Positions 51,050 through 61,590 of a stretch of DNA of 64,000 bases are shown one piece after another (the stretch's first letter is position 1; every line of letters begins with the position of its first letter). The stretch is from Azorinus chamasolen (taxonomy: Eukaryota > Mollusca > Bivalvia > Cardiida > Solecurtidae): assembly GCA_963576725.1 (NCBI GenBank), contig OY755252.1, forward strand, positions 24,492,155 to 24,556,154. The letters run 5' to 3'. Below the pieces are notes generated by a model that was given only the letters and a program-made list of their open reading frames with translations, searched no databases and was not told where the DNA came from. The position numbers were made by a program, and so were the translations under genes.

Positions 51050-52190
51050 ATGCCACCTGCACCTCATTCGCACCCCTGTGCATACATAAAATCAACGTCC
51101 CACTGGACATAAGCTGCACCTCTGTGTAGGTCCTCATACGCACCCCTGTGCATACATAAAATCAACGTCCCACTGGACATAAGTTGCACCTCTGTGTAGG
51201 TCCTCATACGCACCCCTGTGCATACATAAAATCAACGTCCCACTGGACATAAGCTGCACCTCTGTGTAGGTCCTCATACGCACCCCTGTGCATACATAAA
51301 ATCAACGTCCCACTGGACATAAGTTGCACCTCTGTGTAGGTCCTCATACGCACCCCTGTGCATACATAAAATCAACGTCCCACTGGACATAAGTTGCACC
51401 TCTGTGTAGGTCCTCATACGCACCCCTGTGCATACATAAAATCAACGTCCCACTGGACATAAGTTGCACCTCTGTGTAGGTCCTCATACGCACCCCTGTG
51501 CATACATAAAATCAACGTCCCACTGGACATAAGCTGCACCTCTGTGTAGGTCCTCATTCGCACCCCTGTGCATACATAAAATCAACGTCCCACTGGACAT
51601 AAGCTGCACCTCTGTGTAGGTCCTCATTCGCACCCATGTGCATACATAAAATCAACGTCCCACTGGACATAAGTTGCACCTCTGTGTAGGTCCTCATACG
51701 CACCACTGTGCATACATAAGATCAACGCCCAACTGGACATAAGCTGCACCTCAGTGTAGGTCCTTATACGCACCCCTGTGCATACATAAAATCAACGTCC
51801 CACTGGACATAAGCTGCACCTCTGTGTAGGTCCTCATTCGCACCCCTGTGCATACATAAAATCAACGTCCCACTGGACATAAGCTGCACCTCTGTGTAGG
51901 TCCTCATTCGCATCCATGTGCATACATAAAATCAACGTCCCACTGGACATAAGTTGCACCTCTGTGTAGGTCCTCATACGCACCACTGTGCATACATAAG
52001 ATCAACGTCCCACTGGACATAAGTTGCACCTCAGTGTAGGTCCTTATACGCACCACTGTGCATACATAAGATCAACGTCCCACTGGACATAAGCTGCACC
52101 TCAGTGTAGGTCCTTATACGCACCCCTGTGCATACATAAGATCAAAGTCCCACTGGACATAAGCTGCACCTCTGTGCAGAACAGCGCACC
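51050..52190. repeat. 70-bp minisatellite, about 16 copies
   Basis: Unit: GCACCTCTGTGTAGGTCCTC, ATACGCACCCCTGTGCATAC, ATAAAATCAACGTCCCACTG, GACATAAGCT. Variant pattern suggests a 280-bp (four-unit) higher-order copy between about 51550 and 52050. It lies between the RNase H and recombinase parts of the DIRS-like element. Diverged units continue after the E element (52455-52510). Confidence 0.95.
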
Positions 52191-52200
52191 CTGTGCATAA

Positions 52201-52450
52201 TTAACCCTTCGCTTGCTATTCACGTCAATATACCTACCTGTAAATAGTGAAGACCCAGATGAGACAGCTCCTGCAGGAGCTGTCTCATCAGGGTCTGCAC
52301 TATTTACAAATTGATTGTGCAACCAGTGCACTCCACAGCAGTGATTGCACAGTGAAATACTTGTACACAGTGAAGATATATGTAATTATACAACAGGGCA
52401 TGGGTAAAGAAGGAGAAATGTATTTTAAAATTCAGCAAGCGAAGGGTTAA
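52201..52450 (+). mobile_element. Family E TTAA MITE, complete, inside the 70-bp array
   Basis: TTAACCCTTCGCTTGCTATT left, AAGCGAAGGGTTAA right, 250 bp. Stem around GACAGCTCCTGCAGGAGC; CCAGAT/CCTGAT arms. Array-derived sequence on both sides shows it inserted in the array edge. Confidence 0.93.
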
Positions 52451-52853
52451 GATCCACATCCCACCAGGGCGCAATCTGCACCCCAGTGCAGATCAGCACA
52501 CATACCCGTAACACAGACGACAGTAGTACATCAGACACACCATTTTATCAAAATAAACACATACTAGGTATCATACCATCTTCAGTACCATCACCTTTCA
52601 GTACGATAGAATTACATCCACAGTACAACGCCTTTAAACCGAAATATTTAAAACTAGGAAAAGGTTTTACTTAATACATCTACCCTGCAAAACAGGACTG
52701 AAACATCTGGTGGTTTAGAAACGGTCTACTATACATGTGACGCAACAATATATCAAAATCTGACAGCTAACACTTTGCTAGAAAACCTTCTAGATCCGAA
52801 AATGGAAGCATCGGTATGTGACTTCTTAAAGATATTCTTCCCCTGATTAAAGT

Positions 52854-53905
52854 CTAATACGTCCAGTACATAATCGTGGGTTGCTTTAGCTGCTTAAATA
52901 AAGTCGGCCAAAAAGCCGAACTAGGCAAGCTAGGTACAACAAGGGTACCGTGGGCTTTACAAGCGAGAAGATGAAAAATAGTTCTGTTTACCAAGTAAAT
53001 AGGAGGTACTAACCAGTTGTTATCATTCTCCCAATTTTGAGTAAAGCAATCCACCGCTTCGGTCTGAACATCGTAATACTTCTTAAAGTGTTTACGATTA
53101 CCATAAGAGGCGAATCTATCCACGTTACCTCCCCTCATCAGTATCCCGAATTTTGCTCACATTATCAGCTATCTGAATTTGTATCCCTAGGCACCCACTG
53201 AATGTCAAGATTTATGCTACATGTATATTCCAAAGAGTGTAATTCTCGGTTTGTGCTGCCTACCTTTACAATTTGTACACAGTTTTGCGAATCTGAGAAT
53301 CACTTCACGGATCTGTTGCTACAACGTAGCATATGCTCTCAAAGCTAACTGCATTGCTTTTAATTCTCTAAAAGTAGAACTAGCTAATCTGTCTACAGCT
53401 GATAAAGAGTTTCTAAAAACATTGACATTCAGATTTTCAACATAGGTCCCACAAGCTACGTCACTAGCATCAGAATATACAATGGTCTGAGATCGACAGA
53501 AACTTGCAATGAATTGATTCAATATTATCTCTCCAAAAATCTAACTCTGAAATACAAAGATGGTCTCGCGCCAACATATAAAAGTGGTCCCAACAAGCCC
53601 GCCTCTCAGTTTCCATGTACAAGTATCTAGTCATTAACCTAGCTATGTTACCCACAACTGGCATCATAGAAATGATTTCCCTGTACAAATTGCCAATTGT
53701 CTAGCTGAAACAAAAGGGAGGTTTTCTAAAACATTTTCTATCGATTTACTGAGACTTTCAATTCTTCTGGTGGGGATAGAGATACAGAACTTATCAGAAA
53801 TCCAAAAGAGACCCATCCATTCTAATTGTTGTACTGGATCTCAAAAAGACTTTTCAATATTAATAATAAACCCCGCCGAAATAAGGCTTTGTCTCACGAA
53901 ACACG
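52854..53905 (-). pseudogene. DIRS/Ngaro-like RT C-terminus and RNase H
   Basis: In minus-strand order: QQLEWMGLFWISD and PTRRIESLSKSIENVL, (53870-53700), GNIARLMTRYLY and ERRACWDHF (53650-53580), QTIVYSDASDVACGTYV with RNase H Asp, SSTFRELKAMQLAL (53480-53330), VDRFASYGNRKHF and NWLVPPIYLV (53138-53000), FWPTLF. The order and motifs match the RT-connection-RNase H region of DIRS/Ngaro elements. Several stops and frameshifts; not functional. Confidence 0.85.
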
Positions 53906-55029
53906 TTTTATTGCTCCGCGCCCACAGGCGCGGAGCCATTTGTATTCACGATATGTTTGTTTCATGGATTCGGATTTGATATTTTAAACCCTTTCGATCA
54001 ATTATGTTCAAGTATCCGTGATTAACATTAGGCTTTACGTGTATACTTTGTATGATTTACTTCAGTCTCTATTTGAATTATTTTTATAAATGTATTTAAG
54101 ATGTATGCAATGGTAAAATTATGCTTAGCAATATTTACTCTATCCGAATATGTCGCGATTTTGTCGGACACGAGTTTTACAGGGCACTCCTTTCCGTGTT
54201 CTCGTCAAATGTTTACAGAGTTAACTGTCCCTGTTAATCTCGGAGCTGTCTTTCTACGTTTTGATGATTAATTGATCGCCGCATGAGCGGCGATCACTAA
54301 TGGAATGCTCAAAAGTATTTACCCATGTAGGAGGGGTAGCGACAAGTTTTACAAATTGGCTCATGAGAGCGTGGCAGAGAATAGTTTCTATCTGCATTAT
54401 TGATGTAGTGAAATATGTGATGTAAAAACCTTCATACGATGTTTAAAAAGAAATTTATCAAACAAATGTACAATAATAACAATAATTATGACACTTTTTT
54501 CGTCGAAGTATCGACATTAAATGCCAAAAACAGTTTTGTAAACATAAATGAAGCCGGGTCAAAGTCGCAGAATTGAAGCCGGGTCAAAACTGTAGTCGTG
54601 CACCTGTTTGCGGTGCTCTCGTTCTAAATTATGCCCTTCAGAGATTTTGACATAAGACGGGAAAAGGTGCTCGAATTTGAAAAATAAGATCATTTGAATC
54701 GACAGTCGATATGTTAATTCAAACAGACATGGTTATTATTCTACCGGAGGCTCTACATGGTCAAAATCGAATTCCGTCGTCTCGGTTTCTATTTTTAGAT
54801 AGGACTAACGTCACTCGTTAATGGAACTGAACAGGCTATATTTAGGTCTATGACCATCACCGCCCTTGTTAGAGTTTATTGATTAAATTATCATGAGAGT
54901 GATAAATGTTGTAATGAAGTTTTATTGTTTTATTTATTTTTATTTAAAAAAGTCGTTTTATTTTTTTTATTTAAAAAAGTCGTCAATATAGTAGCATGAT
55001 AACTTTATATACATCTTCAATTTCCCTTG

Positions 55030-55090
55030 AAGTATGTCTGGCCTGATAGCGTAGTGGTTACCACGGTCGCCTTGCGATTATTGCCTGCAC
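55030..55090 (+). other. tRNA-like A-box, possible SINE remnant
   Basis: GATAGCGTAGTGGTTACCAC fits an RNA polymerase III A box (TRGYNNARNGG) and a tRNA D-arm; no B box (GGTTCGANTCC) follows within 60 bp, and no cloverleaf forms. Probably a SINE head remnant. Confidence 0.3.
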
Positions 55091-55192
55091 ACGCGCATAT
55101 TTGAAAAAATAACATCAAACATATAGCCGCGATGTACGTGTGAAAACCTAATCCCTATATGACATACGGTCGACGAAACGACTTTAGGCTTA

Positions 55193-55395
55193 CAGTAGAA
55201 CCTGCCGTAAGCGGCCGTCAAAAAGGTCTATTTTTTAGGTTTGTAAGGCAGGTGCTAGCTTAATGCAGAACAAAAGTAAAGCAGAAAGCTCCTATAGAAG
55301 TGTTCCGCATCATTTTTGCCCTGCATTATGGAACCACCTGTTTTTACGACTAACATGTTTAATAAATGAATGACCACTTATGGTAGAGTTTACTG
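55193..55395. mobile_element. P-type TA MITE
   Basis: CAGTAGAACCTGCCGTAAGC left, TTATGGTAGAGTTTACTG right, TA flanks; core AGAAAGCTCCTATAGAAG. Confidence 0.82.
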
Positions 55396-55676
55396 TATTA
55401 TTTAAATAAGGTCCACGAACGGGAAAGTCGACCAAACGACCATATTTCCATATGGACATTCAGGAAATTCAGATACTTCAAGACATATGTACATGTATGA
55501 ATAACGAATTGATTTGTTCAACATTTTGTATTTTAAAAGACTAGTGGTTTGTCTAGACAAGAAAAAAAAATGCCTTGATGATTCCCTGTCTATAGAAATG
55601 TTTTTTTTTTGTTAAAAACAATGTGCCAATATTTTAATAGACCCCGTCCCCTAGCAAAATAAATGAAAATCCGATG

Positions 55677-55838
55677 ATTTTCCCATGACAGAAACTGTAG
55701 AATTAGATCTCTATATTATTCCATAACCAATCAGAGCTGATCCTTGCCAGTCCAGATGGGATATTTGTGATTTGTCTGATCTGGATCTACTCTGTTTGCA
55801 AATATATGAAAACTCATATATATGAGTAAAGGGATAAA
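55677..55838 (+). mobile_element. Family D MITE, degenerate
   Basis: CCCATGACAGAAACTGTAGA, ATATTATTCCATAACCAATC, decayed stem, CTACTCTGTTTGCAAATA and ATGAGTAAAGGG end. Confidence 0.6.
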
Positions 55839-56760
55839 ACTGGATAAATACGGGACAGCAATTATTCAAATAACATACATGTACTTAATTTAGGGTTAGT
55901 GTATATGGATGAAGGGGTAAACCTTGATATACGGTAGAGTTCTTATTCAAACAACATGTATATTGTTTGAATATTATTCTTTAGAGTTAGTAATTAATAA
56001 CAAGGGTAGTACTTCAAACTGCAATAGTTTTATAAACAGCATTTATTGATTTGATATGAATTCAAAGATGGACACTGTCACTGTCACTCGGCATTGCGTT
56101 TCTGACTTCAAGGACTGAGTTTCGCTAATAACCACTTTGTTAATAGTTTGACCGTAGTTACAGTCTGTCATATTTTTGTAATACTTTAATAGATTCCAAG
56201 ACGTCAAACATGGTGATTAACGTGTGCAGCGATTTCTTCCCTTACATTTAATTTCCATATCCAACCGGATGTCATTAAGGCATTTGATTCTTATAAACTT
56301 GCAACATGTTGTGACAGGGGTTTCATTCTGGCTATACTTAAATCGTTTTCCTTGAAATTAATTACCTTTTGTCGTCACTATTAATTCTTTATGAAATTCC
56401 ATACAAGTCACTTTCATGCATCTGCAAACAAGGCAACCCCAAATCAGATAAGCCATACAGGAAAAATATTTTCAGTTCCCTTTAATTATGTAATTCCACC
56501 TTCATTACAATCTGTGATAGAGGTTTCCTCAACAATCTTCAAAAGGTGCAACATTCCCAAAATATTCACTTAATACGCATTTAAAACAAAGAGCTAATGA
56601 TATGCTACTTGTATCCGCATGAGCTATTTTTTAAACCTCCATTCCTCATGAAAGTAAATGACCGAACCATTGTCGTCTGATCTGGATCAAAACGTTTTGT
56701 CAATCAGTGCTCGTCTTTCTGTGTTTAACTTTTAACCGCCAAACCTGTTTTAGGTAGCCA
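55839..56760. other. Unassigned part of the 3-kb insertion
   Basis: AT-rich, no coding motif, no clear repeat apart from a weak D remnant near 56400-56460 and 56640-56720. Confidence 0.35.
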
Positions 56761-56925
56761 ATTAATTATTATTATTATTATTATACCATATTTATATATC
56801 ACTTTTTTCATATCTCCAACTTACAGTTTTGGAATTACCATTTGCTATTATCATTTCATTTGCATATTCCTTTTTTTGCGCGGAGCATCGCCTTTGCTGT
56901 TTTTACAGCAACATTTGTACTTGTT

Positions 56926-57180
56926 AGGCTTTGTCTCACGAAACACGATTTATTAGTACCCCAACCGTCATCCAAGAACATGACAATTTGAACGCTATAA
57001 AGACGCCAATATTTAACTAACTCCCGCAAAACTTTGATAAAGACAAAAGGGGCGCAACTCAACCCAAATGGAACAGCGGTAAAACAAAAGTATTTTCCTT
57101 TGAAAGAAAACACACAAACGTTCTGTGAGCAGTATGAATATCTAAATGATAATAACCCTGAGACAGATCAAATTTGAATT
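56926..57180 (-). pseudogene. DIRS/Ngaro-like RT, core fragment
   Basis: FDLSQGYYHLDIH (block A with catalytic Asp), TFVCFSFKGKYFCFTAVPFG, LSCAPFVFIKVLREL and IVMFLDDGWG (the FLDDG form of the RT active site typical of DIRS). Interrupted at both ends: by a family E remnant at 57180 and by the 3-kb insertion at 56925. Confidence 0.88.
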
Positions 57181-57359
57181 TAAAGGAGCTTTCTCATCAG
57201 GGTCTGGACTATTTACAAATTGATTGTGCAATCAGTGCACTCTACAGCAGCGATTGCACAGCGAAGTAATTGTATACAGTGAAGATATATGTAATTATAC
57301 AACAGGGCATGGGTAAAGAAGGAGAAATGTATTTAAAAATTCAGCAAGCGAAGGGTTAA
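57180..57359 (+). mobile_element. Family E MITE, 5'-truncated, in the RT
   Basis: Begins within the hairpin (GGAGCTTTCTCATCAGGGTC) and keeps the long shoulder to AAGCGAAGGGTTAA. The left half is missing. Confidence 0.8.
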
Positions 57360-57830
57360 ACTAGTTTAATGCAATTTTCCAGTCTTCAAAGGTGATTTTC
57401 TCCTTCCACGTGCTTGTAAGATCCAGAATAAGTCTTTTCTTTCCTGCATTATTTATAGAAACACTAAGGGGATTCACAACATGAGGCCTGAAGGGGGTTT
57501 CAATAATGTACTGACACTTTAGCATTTATTGAATGGACTCCTCTGCAAAATCTGAATTATCTAAAGCAGACTTTTTATTCTTTAAAAAATAAAGGGACTC
57601 TGGAGTAGATTAGAAAGGAATTTTAAACCCCGAATCAATTTCATCAATATCAGGGTTCGCACCAATACAATGCCAAAAAGAGATATTTCTCTTTAATTTT
57701 CCCTTCACATTGAGACTCTCTGGATCCAATAAAATAGAGAATATTCGCCCTCTGAGCTAAAAAAAAAGTTCTCATGCTCGGCAAACGAAGAATAATACTT
57801 ATCATTTATCTGGTCTCGTCCACTCTCCGC
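57360..57830 (-). pseudogene. DIRS/Ngaro-like RT, N-terminal part
   Basis: Across several frames with stops, minus-strand reading gives PHVVNPLSVSINNAGKK-like and RLILDLT-like segments followed by WKEKITFEDWK, the typical entry of DIRS RT. Gag could not be recognised further right. Confidence 0.6.
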
Positions 57831-57930
57831 AACCAAACCCATAGAGAACATTACTCTTTTCACCTAACATCAGCTATTGGACGACAAAAACTATAATTGG
57901 CTGTTTGAATTAGCCCACAAAAGAACATTA

Positions 57931-58156
57931 TTAACCCTTTACTCCATAAATACGCATTTCTACGCCTCTGTAAAAGTCACCTTTTGAAACCATTGTGATA
58001 AATAGAGCATTTGCTCCTTAGGAGCGAATGCTCTATTTATCACATTGGTTTCAAACCTACAAAATTCTAAAATTTTAATTATCTCTAGTTAATACTCCTT
58101 TTCGGTAGATTTATTCAAAGAGGTTCGATCTAAAAATAGCCTATGAGGTAATGGGT
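57931..58156. mobile_element. Family A TTAA MITE
   Basis: TTAACCCTTTACTCCATAAA left, hairpin AGCATTTGCTCCTTAGGAGC, CCTATGAGGTAATGGGTAA right. Adjoins the next D element. Confidence 0.85.
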
Positions 58157-58375
58157 AAACCATTTACGCCTTGAATATTCATGTATTTTTATTAGATTAA
58201 TTATTAGAACAGAACAAGGACATATGAATTCTGTGTCATGGCAGAAGCTGTAGAATCATATCATATCATATATTATACCATACGCAAGCAGAGCAGACCC
58301 TATAGGATCCGTCTGATATAGGCCTACACTGTTTGCGAAGGCACATAAAGGCGTATTTACTGAGTAAAAGGTTAA
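58153..58375 (+). mobile_element. Family D MITE
   Basis: CCATTTACGCCTTGAATATT left, stem lacking part of one arm (CAGACCCTATAGGATCCGTC), GAGTAAAAGGTTAA right. Confidence 0.75.
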
Positions 58376-58644
58376 ATGTTCTCGTTACTACCAAACGTGT
58401 AAGAGGACATAATTGTGTTTTGTATTGCTGTTTTCTTCTACTACATGTACTAGGAATATAATCTCACATAGTATAGTATTCGTTTGTTGTTCAGGCAATA
58501 CATTCCAAAGGAGAACATTATTAGTTGTTCGAGTCACCAGATCACCATACTGAATATTGTGTTTGTTTTTGTAACAACAGAAACCAACCGAAATCAAGTT
58601 GCTTGTTCTCATAATTACATAATTCCAAACAGAGCATTGTTGTG

Positions 58645-58740
58645 GAGTGTGGTGGCCTAGTGGCAACGCGCTTGACTACCAATCCGTGAGGGCCATTAGC
58701 CGATGCTGCGGCTGCATGATTGCGCCATATATTAGCAGTG
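58645..58740 (+). other. tRNA-like SINE head, tentative
   Basis: GTGGTGGCCTAGTGGCAACG followed by CGCTTGACTACCAATC resembles the A box and anticodon arm of tRNA-derived SINEs; the B box is not convincing. Confidence 0.35.
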
Positions 58741-58830
58741 CTCAATATTCTAGGCGAATGACTCAATGACCAGAGGAGTAAATGTACAATCGGCTGAGCG
58801 CTCCTTCGGACTGAAAGTAGACTATAACTA

Positions 58831-59259
58831 CAGTAAAATCTCGATTAATCGAACTCTTAGTATAGAAGAATTTAGACCCTTTTAGGCAGGTGACTGCTTA
58901 ATGCATGGTGAAAGTCATGGGAGAAAGCTCCAAGAGGAGCTTTCTGCGTGACGTTCATCGTGCATTAACCCATTACCTCATAGGCTATTTTTAGACACAA
59001 CCTCTTTGAATGTATCTACCGAAAAGGAGCATTAACTAGAGGAAAGGAAAATTTAAAAATTTGTAGTTTGAAACCATTGTGATAAATAGAGCATTTGCTC
59101 CTATAGGAGCAAATGCTCTATTTATCACAATGGTTTCATAAAGTGACTTTTATAGATGCGCAAAAATGCGTCACTAGGGGATAATGTGATAAGCTGCGAC
59201 CTGTCTAACAGATTGGTAATGACACATATTTTAGTGCTTGAATAAACGAGAGTTTACTG
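58831..59259. mobile_element. P-type TA MITE split by a family A element
   Basis: CAGTAAAATCTCGATTAATC left, ATAAACGAGAGTTTACTG right, TA flanks. The core palindrome reaches TGCA and is cut at its TTAA (58965-58968) by the family A element; it resumes as AAGCTGCGACCTG at 59191. Confidence 0.88.
58965..59193. mobile_element. Family A TTAA MITE nested in a P-type MITE
   Basis: TTAACCCATTACCTCATAGG left; hairpin AGCATTTGCTCCTATAGGAG with perfect arms; right end degraded (GGGGATAATGTGATAA). Confidence 0.88.
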
Positions 59260-59510
59260 TAGGTACATTTTAACATTAGTTACTATTTTTCTTGGCACCA
59301 AATGCCAACAGAACAATATTTGTTGGTTCCCAATGTACATTAACAAAACTCATATATTATTATATCTTTGGTTTCGAAACCACACAGTTGTTAAGACATC
59401 TCCACAGTAGCAGTATCTTCAACATAAGTCTTAAGGGTTTTGGTAAATAGTTGTACCGTTCAAGTCTGAGATATTTTCATCTCAAGTGAGGAGATGTCAT
59501 AAATTATAGT

Positions 59511-59731
59511 TTTACCCATTACTTCATAGACTATTTTAGATCCAAACTCTTTGAATAAATCTACCCAAAAGGAGCATTTACTAGAGAAAAGGAAAGTACT
59601 GGAATTTTGTACACGTAGTTCTGAAACCATTGTGATAAATAGATCATTTGCTCCTATGGAGCAAATGCTCTATTTATCACAATGGTTTCAAACAGTGACT
59701 CTATAACAATAAAATATGAGGGAATGGGTTG
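59511..59731. mobile_element. Family A MITE
   Basis: TTTACCCATTACTTCATAGA left, hairpin GCTCCTATGGAGC, ATGAGGGAATGGGTTGA right; end tetramers have diverged from TTAA. Confidence 0.85.
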
Positions 59732-60052
59732 ATTTGTTTCTCAATGACATACTATGGTTAACTCCAGCCCCTGTATCATCCACTCTGATAAACTATGAAT
59801 TGTACCGTTAAGTGTTTTGCGGGGTCTGACAAGAACGCTTTGAACTTTTACTGGTGATGACAATATTTGAGAGTTTAGGTCTTATCAGGGTACACTAACT
59901 AGCTTCTCAGTCTGATGGACCTTTACCATGCTATCCACCGTATGATTTGTATATTTGCCAATAGCCTAGATCCAGGTGAGACTCGACATCTAATCAGAAT
60001 TCAACTGTCTGACAATCGGCCAGTGTTTCTCAAACGTTTCGTTGAAATCAGG

Positions 60053-60227
60053 GTCCATGCTTATAAAACTTTAAGTTGAGTCTGAGTTCGTTCTCAAGTT
60101 TTTGATTGGTCAGATTTGAGCCTTTGGCTCAAATCTGACCAATCAAAAACTTGAGAACTCAAATCTAACCATTCAAAAGCTTGCGAACGAACTCAGACTC
60201 AACTAAACAGTTTTATAAACATGGACC
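60053..60227. mobile_element. F-type palindromic MITE
   Basis: GGTCCATGCTTATAAAAC left, TTTTATAAACATGGACC right; foldback centre GAGCCTTTGGCTC. Confidence 0.88.
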
Positions 60228-60488
60228 CAGAAGTAAGTAAATGCTGCAACAGATTTAGCGTTTAGCAGACACTATCGTTTACAGCGCATCCCATGACCTT
60301 ACTACATTTCTTTTTCACACCTGTCGTCTATAGGCCGACTGATCATGCACATGTAATGGATCTGAGTTTCTACAGATACCATTTACTCACGTATACATAT
60401 GACATTATAAAACTAGAGCTGATAATTATTTACGATATCGTCATGAGAAGGTTCAACAATTAGTGTTTGTATCAGGGCGAAATTGCTA

Positions 60489-60678
60489 CAGTAATACCTC
60501 TCTAAACTAGACGCTAAATACAGAATAAATATCGGTTTTGGATACAGATGGCAGTGTGATGCAGTGTGAAATTCATGCAGAACGCTCATCTAGGACTTTC
60601 ACCCTGCATTAAGTAGCTATCTGCCTGATAGTATATAAAATCTTCTTTACTAGAAGTCAGGTTTAGAGGGGTTCAACT
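60489..60678. mobile_element. P-type MITE, degenerate
   Basis: CAGTAATACCTCTCTAAACT left, GTTTAGAGGGGTTCAACT right, core GATGCAGTGTGAAATTCATG with a partial deletion. Confidence 0.7.
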
Positions 60679-61079
60679 TATTTGCAAATAGTTTTTACAC
60701 GGTCATATAGAACTTTCGATGCCGATCTTTGTCGTCTGCAAGCTTTGTCGTCTGCTGCACTGTTCGAGGAAAACGTCAAAAACTGTCACAAATGTTATTA
60801 CAGCGCCTTTTAATATGTCCCCAATTTGTATGTATGGCATGGAATTTGAGAATTACGGACATGAGCATCCTTCCTGTGGCGAATCAACATTAGACTAGTT
60901 CTGACAGTGGTTGTTTGCAGAAGAGAATTACAAGACTACCGTAATTTGTCATAACTTTATCGGGCATGATTCTTACCCGATATTATAATATCAGTACAGG
61001 AATGTCATCGTAAGAGTAGGATATCGAACGCGGATTTCTCTGTAACTCTCCACTCGTTCTGGGGCATCCTAATAGCATA

Positions 61080-61310
61080 TAGTGAACAGAAACTGACTTT
61101 AGCTCATCCCCCCTACTGACGCCTTTTTATGGCGCCTCTGTAAAAGTCTCCATAGGACCAATGCTCTATTTTATCACAATTGTTTAAAAACTATTCAAGT
61201 CGAATACTTTTCTTTTCTGTAGTAATGTACATTTATTCTGAAAATAATTTACCCTTTCGGTACATTTATTCAAAGGAGGTGGATCTAAAATTAGAATGGG
61301 TTAATCAACA
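61080..61310. mobile_element. Family A MITE, degenerate
   Basis: CTGACGCCTTTTTATGGCGC, CCAATGCTCTATTTTATCAC and GGATCTAAAATTAGAATGGG then TTAA. Left arm of the hairpin is lost. Confidence 0.6.
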
Positions 61311-61437
61311 CAAACAAACAAGGCCATAGTACAGATTGTTGTTAGTAACGGATCAAACATAATGTGTTGACAGAGCCTCCCTGACAAAGCCTATTTTCCA
61401 GATTTGGTCAACAAGAAGGAAATACAAATGGTAACAT

Positions 61438-61590
61438 TAATCATTTATTCCATGAGTTTTCATGTAAGAAATAATGACATCACGAATATTAATTAGATTA
61501 ATATTTATAATAGCAAATGGACACAGGATTTTCGCCCATGGCAGAAACTGTAGAATAATATCTATATTATATCATAAGCAAACAGAACAC
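61438..61590 (+). mobile_element. Family D MITE, left half
   Basis: ATTTATTCCATGAGTTTTCA, AATAATGACATCACGAATAT to ATCATAAGCAAACAGAAC; replaced at 61590 by polymerase-like coding sequence. Confidence 0.75.

Larger units (their letters stand above)
53906..56925. mobile_element. About 3-kb insertion in the DIRS-like RT, flanked by a 22-bp duplication
   Basis: AGGCTTTGTCTCACGAAACA CG occurs at 53884-53905 and 56926-56947, each time as RT sequence, so the RT was split with duplication of this stretch. Inserted sequence carries CTCCGCGC near its left end and the complement GCGCGGAG near its right end. It encodes nothing recognised and contains younger MITEs (55193-55395, 55677-55838), a tRNA-like A-box (55037-55060) and an ATT microsatellite (56768). 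Confidence 0.65.

Noticed and set aside
51050..52190. CRISPR-like regular repeats
   Set aside because: Units are directly adjacent with no unique spacers; a eukaryotic minisatellite. The same holds for the 55-, 60-, 28- and 35-bp arrays.
55030..55090. tRNA gene
   Set aside because: An A box is present but there is no B box and no cloverleaf; kept only as a tentative SINE remnant. The same applies to 58645-58740.
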